From: 1-14-0-20-39-34 sp043800545
GTDB lineage: Bacteria; Patescibacteriota; Patescibacteriia; Magasanikbacterales; UBA922
Reading direction: 5' to 3'
DNA length: 22,122 nt
Assembly: GCA_043800545.1 (NCBI GenBank)
Contig: JAZDMW010000081.1
Location: 1 to 22,122 of the forward strand
Shown: positions 14,627 to 21,143 of the stretch, in pieces
How the letters are laid out: the number at the start of each line of letters is the position of its first letter
Numbering within the stretch: the stretch's first letter is position 1
Position numbers and translations under genes: made by a program
Notes under the pieces: generated by a model
The model's input: the letters and a program-made list of their open reading frames with translations, nothing else
The model's database searches: none
What the model was told of the DNA's origin: nothing

Positions 14627-16111
14627 ATGCGAAAGCCCCACATAACTCGAACATACGGCCAAATTCACTTTGAAGATCTAGATCCAAAAAGATTTGAGGA
14701 TCTTATTCGTGAACTCATCTATGATTACAAAGATTGGCAAAATATTGAGGCAACTGGTCGGGGTGGAAATGATGACGGCTTCGATATAAGAGCTTTCGAA
14801 AAAAATACTGGCACTATCGTTTCAGAAAATAAAGATGAAGAAGAAATTGAAACAATTAACACTGCTGAAGGAAATCTTTGGATGATTCAGGGAAAGAGAG
14901 AAAAGGAAATAGGACCAAAAAGAATAAAGGAAATACTTGTAGATGTATACAAAAATCATCCACCTTATGGATATATTCTTGCGGCTTCTGCAAATTTTTC
15001 AAAACAATCTTATGATGTTTTTAGAATAGAGTTGCAAAAGAAGGGTGTAATGGAATTTCATCTTTGGGGAAAAGCAGAACTTGAGGACATGCTCCACCAG
15101 CCAAAAAATGATAGAATACTTTTTACATATTTCGGTTTCTCTTTAACAAGCAGACGAAGAACACGAGCTACAGAAATACGTTCTGCGGTAGTAAATAAAA
15201 ATAAAATTTTCAGAACATTTGGAGATCCGCTTAACAAAGGACCTGTACTTTTACGGGATAGCAATGACACAAAATATCCTTTTAAAAACGACTATAAGGA
15301 TTTTAAAAAAAATGCAAGGTGGAAAGAATACCCAGCGATTGAATATAACCCATTAGGTCTGATTGTAAACACACGCAGATGTTTCGCTTATCTAGATTGT
15401 ACAAAAAAAGAATTTGATTTCGCGGAGGAAGCTTCGCTGATTTACAGACAATGCGACAGCAAACAAGACAAAGATCAGCAACGCCAACTTCGGGATAATG
15501 TTGAAGATTTTTGGGAACATATGCCCAAATCTAAACAGGCTTATTTCGTTGTGGACGGTCTTGTAAAATTTGATGAAATGCTAGTTATTGACGACAAAGG
15601 AGATAATTGGCACAAATTTCCTCACATATTTATTGACTACAACATTAAGTCAGGACCGTTTGCCGGTTTTTTCAATTATTTAGAATTTGGTAAAAACCAA
15701 ATATCGATTGATGATTACAAAAAAATTGATTTCTTTCCAAAATCATTTCCAAAACCAAAGCTTGGCACATTGCACAAAGACAAAGAAATGACTCTGGAGA
15801 AACACTTTCTTCATAGAATAAACCACGGAAGCGAGGACTTCACGACTATCTATGAAACCGACGGTAGGTATAATTTTTTAAAAATAAGAGACGCTATAAG
15901 CGTTCCTAACCCAGATAATAATACTTATAAGAATTATATCGAAATTACGCACAAAGATTCGGTAAAAGTTAAAGATTACTTAATTTTTAACCCTGGCAAA
16001 GAATGGGCTATACAAGAACAGCTGGGAAAAACACCTGGCCCAGAAGAAATAATTAACGTCTACGAATTTAAGCGAACATTTGATTTTAAGTATGACCCAA
16101 AGCATTCATAA
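14627..16111 (+). CDS. Mrr-like PD-(D/E)XK nuclease with long uncharacterised C-terminal region
   Basis: The product is 494 aa. The N-terminal domain (about 12-160) shows the Mrr-type restriction endonuclease-like core. An acidic helix is FEDLIRELI (E24). ATGRGGNDDGFDIRAF gives the active-site Asp (D53). The beta-strand motif WMIQGKR supplies Q88-G-K90, the Q-x-K variant usual in Mrr families. The strand-helix GYILAASANFSKQSYD (114-129) and the W-G-K/L-E-D-M-L segment are typical of the same fold. Residues of about 165-494 are mixed alpha/beta and rich in aromatic and charged residues, with no family I recognise; they may bind a ligand, DNA or a modified base. There are no membrane helices. 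Mrr-like enzymes typically cut modified or foreign DNA. Genomic setting (after a tRNA, with a membrane protease) fits a defence role, not proven. Confidence 0.8.
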   Translation: MRKPHITRTYGQIHFEDLDPKRFEDLIRELIYDYKDWQNIEATGRGGNDDGFDIRAFEKNTGTIVSENKDEEEIETINTAEGNLWMIQGKREKEIGPKRIKEILVDVYKNHPPYGYILAASANFSKQSYDVFRIELQKKGVMEFHLWGKAELEDMLHQPKNDRILFTYFGFSLTSRRRTRATEIRSAVVNKNKIFRTFGDPLNKGPVLLRDSNDTKYPFKNDYKDFKKNARWKEYPAIEYNPLGLIVNTRRCFAYLDCTKKEFDFAEEASLIYRQCDSKQDKDQQRQLRDNVEDFWEHMPKSKQAYFVVDGLVKFDEMLVIDDKGDNWHKFPHIFIDYNIKSGPFAGFFNYLEFGKNQISIDDYKKIDFFPKSFPKPKLGTLHKDKEMTLEKHFLHRINHGSEDFTTIYETDGRYNFLKIRDAISVPNPDNNTYKNYIEITHKDSVKVKDYLIFNPGKEWAIQEQLGKTPGPEEIINVYEFKRTFDFKYDPKHS

Positions 16112-16163
16112 TTATTTAATTCAGTTCTAACATCGTCTACGACTCGGAACAAAATATAAAAAC

Positions 16164-16793
16164 ATGAAAACAATTCTTGAATTATTCAACACAATCCTGA
16201 CTGCTGATATAGATACCAGTCGTAAAGCCTCCCGTGAAGTGAGGAAATTGATTTATAGTTCTCACAATGGACAATATAGTGATATTTTGTCGATTATAAA
16301 AAATGCTCCAGAGAAATACGAAAAAATTGAGGAAGATTTTCGAAAAAATAATTTTGTAATGGCCATATCTGTTATATATTTTTTACATGACAGAGAAGAC
16401 CATCCAGACTTTTTATTTCCTTGGATATTTAATTTGCTTCAACACGAAAACGGTAATATTCGTTTTGCCGCTGTGCGAATGTTAGAACACGAACTTGGAC
16501 CTCTCACTTATCACATTCGTTTGCCAAATGAAAAATTAAACAATCGGGAACTTTCCCCGGAACAAGCAGACATAATCCTCTATAATTTATTCATAAATCT
16601 CCATATTTTATCGACAAACTTATGGAAACCATCATATAAAAAATTCAAGTATATATCTTCTCTTCCTACTGGACCATTTAAATCCGTTCAAATGATTCTC
16701 TCTCAACTAGACGAGTATTGTGACGACAATTTTATGAATCGTTGCACAAAAGCATACACCATACGACCAACTAAGGCTACCAAAACGTTGTAA
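16164..16793 (+). CDS. Helical (HEAT-like) protein of unknown function, last gene of island operon
   Basis: The product is 209 aa and is predominantly alpha-helical by eye. MKTILELFNTILTADID (1-17) starts a run of amphipathic helices. HENGNIRFAAVRMLEHELG (94-112) reads like one HEAT or armadillo repeat, and AISVIYFLHDREDHPDFLFPW (68-88) like another. There is no signal peptide or membrane helix. I do not recognise the family. It follows the nuclease gene by 52 nt with no promoter visible between, and a strong terminator comes 3 nt after its stop, so it is probably the final gene of the 13694-16793 transcript. Helical repeat proteins often act as binding adaptors; that is a possibility, not evidence. 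Confidence 0.7.
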   Translation: MKTILELFNTILTADIDTSRKASREVRKLIYSSHNGQYSDILSIIKNAPEKYEKIEEDFRKNNFVMAISVIYFLHDREDHPDFLFPWIFNLLQHENGNIRFAAVRMLEHELGPLTYHIRLPNEKLNNRELSPEQADIILYNLFINLHILSTNLWKPSYKKFKYISSLPTGPFKSVQMILSQLDEYCDDNFMNRCTKAYTIRPTKATKTL

Positions 16794-16795
16794 AT

Positions 16796-16817
16796 ACACC
16801 CTGTCGGGTGTTTTTTT
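16796..16817 (+). terminator. Terminator ending the island operon
   Basis: ACACCC (16796-16801), loop TGTC, GGGTGT (16806-16811) and a seven-base T-run. Confidence 0.85.
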
Positions 16818-16820
16818 ATG

Positions 16821-16849
16821 TTGACAAATATACATCTTTTTGCTAAATT
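16821..16849 (+). promoter_or_regulatory. Promoter of the three-gene small-protein operon
   Basis: TTGACA (16821-16826), 17 nt, TAAATT (16844-16849). It starts 3 nt after the preceding terminator T-run. Confidence 0.65.
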
Positions 16850-16877
16850 TATCATACCACCACAGGAGGAGGCTCTC

Positions 16878-17048
16878 ATGAATTCTGTGCCAAGGACTCT
16901 ATCTATGTTTGTACTCGTGTCTTTCATCTTGCTCTTCATCTGCCTCGCCACCACCACGTTTTTCGTGTGGAGACGACTTGCCTACCTCGAAAAGCATTGT
17001 GCACCACTTGACAACATCAACTGTCCTTGTAAGGAGGGGAAAAATTGA
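16878..17048 (+). CDS. Small single-pass membrane protein (56 aa), unknown
   Basis: ATG 16878-16880 is 5 nt after AGGAGGAGG (16864-16872), one of the strongest SD sequences in the window; an in-frame ATG at 16818 lies upstream of the promoter and is rejected. The product has one membrane helix (about 10-31, rich in Phe, Leu and Ile). A short cytoplasmic or external tail follows (RRLAYLEKHCAPLDNINCPCKEGKN) with three cysteines in the last 16 residues, including C-P-C. No family recognised. The TGA stop overlaps the TTG start of the next gene, so the two are translationally coupled. Codon use is GC-richer than the genes on either side. Possible metal-binding or redox-active tail, speculative. 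Confidence 0.75.
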   Translation: MNSVPRTLSMFVLVSFILLFICLATTTFFVWRRLAYLEKHCAPLDNINCPCKEGKN

Positions 17049-17230
17049 GACCCACACCAATTCAACGTTGTTTGGACCGTTTCGAAAAACCATTGCCACA
17101 AGGAATCACACTTCCGCCAGGTGATACTCGTTGGGAGGATGTACTCCGCCAAGTGGCAACTGCCGTTGCTGCAGAGCTGAGAGATACCAATTCTCTCAGG
17201 GGAACTCCAAAAGGAGACTCCGATGCGTAA
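17045..17230 (+). CDS. Small protein (61 aa) with TTG start, unknown
   Basis: TTG 17045-17047 overlaps the preceding gene's TGA (ATTGA) and stands 5 nt after AAGGAGGGG (17031-17039), which decides this non-ATG start. The product (RPTPIQRCLDRFEKPLPQG...) has a basic N-terminal part, a GDTRWEDVLRQVATAVAAEL helix and no membrane segment. Its 3' part contains a perfect 8-bp inverted repeat (17177-17199) shortly before the SD of the following gene. I recognise no family. It overlaps the next gene by 8 nt. Coding status rests on the SD, the coupling at both ends and the open frame; moderate confidence. Confidence 0.6.
   Translation: MRPTPIQRCLDRFEKPLPQGITLPPGDTRWEDVLRQVATAVAAELRDTNSLRGTPKGDSDA
17177..17199 (+). 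other. Intra-operon RNA hairpin before the third small gene
   Basis: CTGAGAGA (17177-17184) pairs perfectly with TCTCTCAG (17192-17199), loop TACCAAT. It ends 11 nt before the AAGGAG of the 17223 gene, so it could shield, expose or stabilise that ribosome binding site. Confidence 0.6.
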
Positions 17231-17474
17231 GAAGAACAAGTTCAACAGAAATTCACCACCGGATTACAAGACCGATCCACTTGATCTTGTTTTGTATCTT
17301 TCATGGCTGGCTTTGCAGGCAACTGATTTTGTCGAAGAACCAGCAGACAATCCCAATGTAAAGGCAGTACTCGAAGCATTTTTTGCAGCATCCTCTGCAG
17401 ATTTAATGCCAGAACCTGAACCAGACGCACTCGCCGAATTCCGAGACACTCTGATCCCCGGTTGGATGGAATAA
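17223..17474 (+). CDS. Small acidic protein (83 aa), unknown
   Basis: ATG 17223-17225 follows AAAAGGAG (within 17209-17216). It overlaps the preceding gene by 8 nt. The product starts with a basic stretch (MRKKNKFNRNSPPDYK). Helical segments follow (DPLDLVLYLSWLALQATDFV, VKAVLEAFFAASSADLM), then an acidic Pro-rich C-terminus (PEPEPDALAEFRDTL). No signal peptide or true membrane helix; the LVLYLSWLAL segment is short and amphipathic. No family recognised. It is the last gene of the three-gene transcript, followed by a terminator 23 nt after the TAA. Together with its two partners it looks like a compact unit of unknown purpose. Confidence 0.65.
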   Translation: MRKKNKFNRNSPPDYKTDPLDLVLYLSWLALQATDFVEEPADNPNVKAVLEAFFAASSADLMPEPEPDALAEFRDTLIPGWME

Positions 17475-17497
17475 GACCATCCCTCATGTCCGAGACC

Positions 17498-17521
17498 AAG
17501 GGCCTTCCCACAGGCCCTTTT
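17498..17521 (+). terminator. Terminator of the small-protein operon
   Basis: AAGGGCCT (17498-17505), loop TCCCAC, AGGCCCTT (17512-17519), then T residues. The T-run is short. Confidence 0.75.
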
Positions 17522-17587
17522 GCTATCTTCTGTTCCATTACTTTTTCCTTCGTGAACTTAAATACAAAAACTAGAGAACAAAAAAAT

Positions 17588-18610
17588 ATGCCATGCATTA
17601 TTCTTACACATCCAGATTGCCTTGCACACAATCCAGGCGTAGGACATCCCGAAACACCAAAAAGACTGAAAGCATCTCTTCAGGGTATACAAGATCTTCC
17701 ACAGAATGCTTTTGTTCATATTGTTACTACCAAGGCAGAACGCACAAATCTTCTCTGCATTCATTCTGAAACATATGTTGACCAAATTCTTAACTCAGCG
17801 GGGACATATTTTAATATTGATTATGAAACAAAACTTTCACCTTATTCTGTTTCTTCTGCCCTCTGGGCTGCGGGTGCAGTATTAGAAGGGACTCGAATAG
17901 TCTTCGATAGGACAAAAATATTTAACCGCGCGTTAGCTATAGTTAGACCACCAGGACACCATGCAGGGAAAACACAGGGGCAAGGTTACTGTATTTTCAA
18001 CAACGTAGCCCTTGCTGCATACGAGGCACTACATCTTGGAGCTGAACGTGTGGCAATTATTGACATAGATGCACACTTCGGGAATGGAACGCAAGAAATT
18101 TTTAATGATAATCCACGAATATTAATGATAGATATTCATCAACGTGATTTGTTTCCTAGAGGAGGTAATACTGAAGACAAAGGACAAAATCGTGGTTATG
18201 GATTTACAATCAATATACCTATAGATATAGGGAATGACCAAGAATATATTACTATTCTCGATTCAATTGTAGCTCCCGCGTTTCGTCTCTTTCTCCCTGA
18301 CATAGTAATAGTCGCTCTGGGTTTTGATGCTCACAAAAATGATCTTCTTTCCAATCTTTGTATTTCTACCCATGGATACGAATCTATAATGAAACGTCTC
18401 TCATCTTTTGCATTACAATACGCCCAAAATCGATTATTAGCAGTGCTTGAAGGAGGCTATGATTTACATTCTCTTCCAGAATGTATTAAGCATACTATCT
18501 TAGCATTATCTTCGGATCAACTATTAACCCATGAACTTGTGAATAATGACGACCCGATACTCAACTCACTAAAAATTGGGATACAAAGAGAATTTCAAAA
18601 AAATATATGA
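17588..18610 (+). CDS. Histone-deacetylase-family amidohydrolase (AcuC/HDAC-like deacylase)
   Basis: The product is 340 aa from MPCIILTHPDCLAHNPG; the open frame extends upstream only through the terminator of the previous operon, so ATG 17588 is used. All arginase/HDAC-fold hallmarks are present: HPETPKRL (20-27), RPPGHHAG (120-127) with catalytic H124-H125, zinc ligands D161 and H163 in DIDAHFGNG, D247 in LGFDAHKND, and EGGYDL (288-293) with catalytic Y291. The family removes acyl groups from lysine side chains or polyamines using zinc. Its stop overlaps the start of an EpmA/LysRS-like ligase gene (ATGA at 18607-18610), indicating coupled translation and a shared task. No SD sequence. Natural substrate unknown; it could be a modified protein lysine, an acylated polyamine or the product of the partner ligase. 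Confidence 0.92.
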   Translation: MPCIILTHPDCLAHNPGVGHPETPKRLKASLQGIQDLPQNAFVHIVTTKAERTNLLCIHSETYVDQILNSAGTYFNIDYETKLSPYSVSSALWAAGAVLEGTRIVFDRTKIFNRALAIVRPPGHHAGKTQGQGYCIFNNVALAAYEALHLGAERVAIIDIDAHFGNGTQEIFNDNPRILMIDIHQRDLFPRGGNTEDKGQNRGYGFTINIPIDIGNDQEYITILDSIVAPAFRLFLPDIVIVALGFDAHKNDLLSNLCISTHGYESIMKRLSSFALQYAQNRLLAVLEGGYDLHSLPECIKHTILALSSDQLLTHELVNNDDPILNSLKIGIQREFQKNI

Positions 18611-19830
18611 TACATAAAATACATGGACGATTACTTCGTATAGAAAAAAATATTATTTCAGTCTTGGTAAATGGCTGTATCAAAAAATTTTTAATCAATA
18701 ACAACTCTATACCAAACAACTTAAATGTCGGTGACTTTTATTGCCTTGATATTCAAGATAATGCAGTTATACTCTGTACAATGATTGCTCGTGGAAAACA
18801 TTCATCACAGGCTTTATCAGAAGTGAATCGGCTAAATATACCAACATCTAATAATACGTCGCGATTGCAGATACTCACCCTTCGCAATCAAATAATACGT
18901 GCAATTCGAGAATACTTTGAGTCAGAAAATTTTATAGAGGCTGAAGTACCTTTACTTGTGACTGGTACTTGTCCAGACCTATATATCGACTCCTTTGAAG
19001 TTGCTACGGATGGATATTTAACTACATCGACAGAATACCAAATCAAACGTTTAGTAGCAGGTGGTTTTGAACGTATTTTTACGCTAACAAAAAACTTTCG
19101 TCCAAATGATATAAGTTGGATCCACAATCCAGAATTCACAATGCTTGAGTGGTCAAGAGCCTATGCAACTCTTGACGATATAGAACAAGATGCAGAAAAA
19201 CTTATAAAAATTGCCTTTGGTTCTGTATATCCAAATCGTAGCTCATTTATTTTCAATAAATGTAATGTACAAATACAAGGAACTGAATGGAAAAAGATTT
19301 CTGTACAGGAAGCATTCCGACAAATATTATCTATCAATATTGATGATGAATTTTCACTCAATTCCCTCACTGCTGGCGCCATAGAGGCTGGCATTTCAAT
19401 TCCAGATTCTTTTAAAAATAATGCCCACGATATCATCAGCTTACTTCTAGCGGAAATTACACCACACCTTGGTACACAAGTACCAACATTTTTAACAGAC
19501 TGGCCATCCTTCATGACAAGTTCAGCAGAGACGAAGAACTCAAACGTGTCTGAACGCTCGGAACTCTTCATAGCAGGCGTTGAAATTTCTGATGGTTTTC
19601 CTTCACTGCTGGGGGAAAAACGCCAACGTCAGATGTTTGAATTGCAGATGAATCTACGCAAGGCTCAAGGACGACCAAGTGTTCAACTTGATACAATGTA
19701 TCTTGAGGCTCTTGAGGAAGGTATTCCGCCAAGTGCAGGAATGGCTCTTGGAATTGACCGCTTAATTATGGTAATCACTGGTGCAAAAAACATTCAAGAG
19801 GTATTAACCTTTTCATGGGATGAAAGATAA
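18607..19830 (+). CDS. EpmA/LysRS-like class II ligase with altered amino-acid pocket
   Basis: The product is 407 aa: an N-terminal region (1-85) that resembles a small OB-like beta domain, then a class II synthetase core (about 86-405) aligning end to end with EpmA (GenX/PoxA). Motif 2 is FERIFTLTKNFRPND (154-168) plus HNPEFTMLEW (173-182), motif 3 is GMALGIDRL (378-386), and the C-terminal VLTFSWDER mirrors EpmA. E143 (STEYQIKRL) and E181 match the LysRS residues near the alpha-amino group, and A380 matches the Ala typical of EpmA where LysRS has Gly. However, positions that hold the lysine epsilon-amino group in LysRS (E. coli Y280 and E428) are S183 and S333, and N424 is D329. So it probably activates a different amino acid or analogue. 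Coupled to an HDAC-type deacylase by a 4-nt overlap. Confidence 0.85.
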   Translation: MIHKIHGRLLRIEKNIISVLVNGCIKKFLINNNSIPNNLNVGDFYCLDIQDNAVILCTMIARGKHSSQALSEVNRLNIPTSNNTSRLQILTLRNQIIRAIREYFESENFIEAEVPLLVTGTCPDLYIDSFEVATDGYLTTSTEYQIKRLVAGGFERIFTLTKNFRPNDISWIHNPEFTMLEWSRAYATLDDIEQDAEKLIKIAFGSVYPNRSSFIFNKCNVQIQGTEWKKISVQEAFRQILSINIDDEFSLNSLTAGAIEAGISIPDSFKNNAHDIISLLLAEITPHLGTQVPTFLTDWPSFMTSSAETKNSNVSERSELFIAGVEISDGFPSLLGEKRQRQMFELQMNLRKAQGRPSVQLDTMYLEALEEGIPPSAGMALGIDRLIMVITGAKNIQEVLTFSWDER

Positions 19831-19844
19831 CGATTAACCAAACA

Positions 19845-19891
19845 ACAAAAAAATAATTTCCTAAATAATATTTTTATATTTTTTTGTTTTT
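19845..19891 (+). terminator. Possible weak AT-rich terminator after the ligase gene
   Basis: ACAAAAAAATA (19845-19855) can pair with TATTTTTTTGT (19877-19887) around a 21-nt loop, with T residues after. It is almost all A-T pairs, so strength is doubtful. Confidence 0.35.
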
Positions 19892-19937
19892 CACGAAAAT
19901 GGATATAAAACAAATTTAATAATACCTTTTTATCCAC

Positions 19938-19966
19938 TTGATTTTTCCCAGCAATTCATATATACT
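19938..19966 (+). promoter_or_regulatory. Promoter of the terC leader
   Basis: TTGATT (19938-19943), 17 nt, TATACT (19961-19966). The start near 19973 puts the first paired helix at the very 5' end of the RNA. Confidence 0.65.
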
Positions 19967-19978
19967 ATTTATACCTTG

Positions 19979-20046
19979 GATATTGTGGAGTATATGACGA
20001 TGGGTCTTTTGGAAACAAAAGCGTCAACATACGATGAAGCAATATC
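19979..20046 (+). ncRNA. Candidate riboswitch aptamer upstream of a TerC-family gene
   Basis: P1 is GATATTG (19979-19985) with CAATATC (20040-20046). Inside it, TGGAGTA (19986-19992) recalls the GGGGAGUA signature of the yybP-ykoY Mn2+ riboswitch, and ACATACGATGAAGCAA (20027-20042) resembles its 3' conserved strand. TGACG (19995-19999) pairs with CGTCA (20022-20026). CTTTTG (20006-20011) pairs with CAAAAG (20016-20021) around a GAAA tetraloop, leaving an ATGGGT bulge. An intrinsic terminator follows (20051-20073), then the TerC start codon. The second leg of a standard yybP-ykoY aptamer is missing or collapsed, so this is either a shortened variant or a different class. Structured leader: well supported. 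Ligand: inferred from the gene. Confidence 0.6.
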
Positions 20047-20050
20047 AATT

Positions 20051-20073
20051 AAAACCGGTAAACACGGTTTTTT
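20051..20073 (+). terminator. Attenuator terminator between aptamer and terC-family gene
   Basis: AAAACCG (20051-20057), loop GTAAACA, CGGTTTT (20065-20071) and T residues, only 18 nt before the ATG. Its position before the gene, not after, implies regulated read-through. Confidence 0.75.
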
Positions 20074-20091
20074 ATTTTATATATTTTTTCT

Positions 20092-21012
20092 ATGAATGTA
20101 CAGAATTATTTACTCATCCTCTTTGCCGTAGTCATAACTGGTTTCATGGTTGTTGACCTTGGTTTTCTTAATAAAAAAAGTCACAAGATAGAATTTAAAC
20201 CAGCATTGTACCAATCACTCTTCTGGATTGGGATGGCCATTGGTTTTGGATTGCTTGTTTTTTTCTTCATGGATAAATCCCTTGGAGCAGAATTTTTTAG
20301 TGCATACATAACAGAAAAAATGTTATCTGTAGATAACCTGTTTGTTATCATGCTCATATTCAGTTACTTTAACCTTGAAGAAAAATACCACCACAGAGTA
20401 CTCTTCTGGGGTATTTTTGGAGCTATTGTGTTCCGTGGAATATTTATTCTTGCAGGATCATATATTATTCATCAATTTGCTTGGGTACTGTATATCTTTG
20501 GTGCTATCCTGGTCTATACAGGTTTCCAACTCCTTCGTGAAAAGAAAGAAGAACATGTTGACTTCAACAAAAACAAAGTTCTTAAATACGCAAAAAAATA
20601 TTTACCATTTTCTCCAGACCATCACAATGGAAAATTTTTCTTAAGAAAAGAAAAAAAATTCTACTTTACCGATCTGTTCCTTATACTTCTTCTCATTGAA
20701 ACTACAGATATTATTTTTGCTATGGATTCAATACCTGCTGTATTTGCCATTTCACAGAATTTGTTTATTGTATTTACCTCCAACATTTTTGCAATCATGG
20801 GACTCCGTGCTCTCTTCTTTCTCCTGGAAAATGTTCTCCATCGTTTCCATCACTTACAAAAAGGATTAGCATTTATATTATTCTTTATTGGACTCAAAAT
20901 GTTAGCGGGGATATTCAGTATCCACATATCCTCCCTTGTTTCATTTAGTTTTATTATGTTTACTCTCCTTGCCTCCCTTATCCTCTCCCTTGTATTTCCA
21001 AAGAAAATATAA
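20092..21012 (+). CDS. TerC/Alx-family integral membrane protein, probable Mn2+ exporter
   Basis: The product is 306 aa with about eight to nine membrane helices. TerC hallmarks are ITEKMLSVDNLFV (73-85; E75, D81, N82) near the end of the third helix, and ETTDIIFAMDSIPAVFAI (203-220; E203, D206, D212) in the second repeat, followed by SNIFAIMGLRALFF. The two acidic repeats form the metal site in this family. A loop of about 45 residues between repeats is rich in Lys and His (REKKEEHVDFNKNK, PDHHNGKFF). Length and order match the Alx branch, whose members export Mn2+ in characterised bacteria and are often under a Mn2+-sensing riboswitch; a structured leader with terminator precedes this gene too. 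Monocistronic with a strong terminator 18 nt after its stop. No SD sequence. Confidence 0.9.
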   Translation: MNVQNYLLILFAVVITGFMVVDLGFLNKKSHKIEFKPALYQSLFWIGMAIGFGLLVFFFMDKSLGAEFFSAYITEKMLSVDNLFVIMLIFSYFNLEEKYHHRVLFWGIFGAIVFRGIFILAGSYIIHQFAWVLYIFGAILVYTGFQLLREKKEEHVDFNKNKVLKYAKKYLPFSPDHHNGKFFLRKEKKFYFTDLFLILLLIETTDIIFAMDSIPAVFAISQNLFIVFTSNIFAIMGLRALFFLLENVLHRFHHLQKGLAFILFFIGLKMLAGIFSIHISSLVSFSFIMFTLLASLILSLVFPKKI

Positions 21013-21030
21013 TCTAAACAAACAGTACAT

Positions 21031-21066
21031 ATAATACCGAGCCCAACAGCTCGGTATTATATTTTT
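21031..21066 (+). terminator. Terminator after the terC-family gene
   Basis: ATAATACCGAGC (21031-21042), loop CCAACA, GCTCGGTATTAT (21049-21060), then a T-run. A 12-bp perfect stem. Confidence 0.9.
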
Positions 21067-21085
21067 GACTTACCCACAAATTCCC

Positions 21086-21114
21086 TTGAAAAATCCAAAA
21101 ATATATGCTACTCT
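21086..21114 (+). promoter_or_regulatory. Predicted promoter of the carbonic-anhydrase-like gene
   Basis: TTGAAA (21086-21091), 17 nt, TACTCT (21109-21114) with an extended -10 TG. An alternative TTGACT (21065-21070) has no matching -10. Confidence 0.5.
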
Positions 21115-21143
21115 ATGGTCTCCACAAATAAAGGGAGCCAATC

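Noticed and set aside
12644..16817. Integration of the island into tRNA-Gln with a repeated tRNA 3' end as attachment site
   Set aside because: I found no second copy of the tRNA 3' end. Only weak chance matches exist (ATCGTCTA near 16132, GTCCGAAG near 13548), and there is no integrase gene in the window.
17046..18610. TGA recoded as glycine (as in Gracilibacteria/Absconditabacteria)
   Set aside because: TGA ends the genes at 17046-17048 and 18608-18610 exactly at overlapping starts of the next genes, and known families are full length without in-frame TGA.
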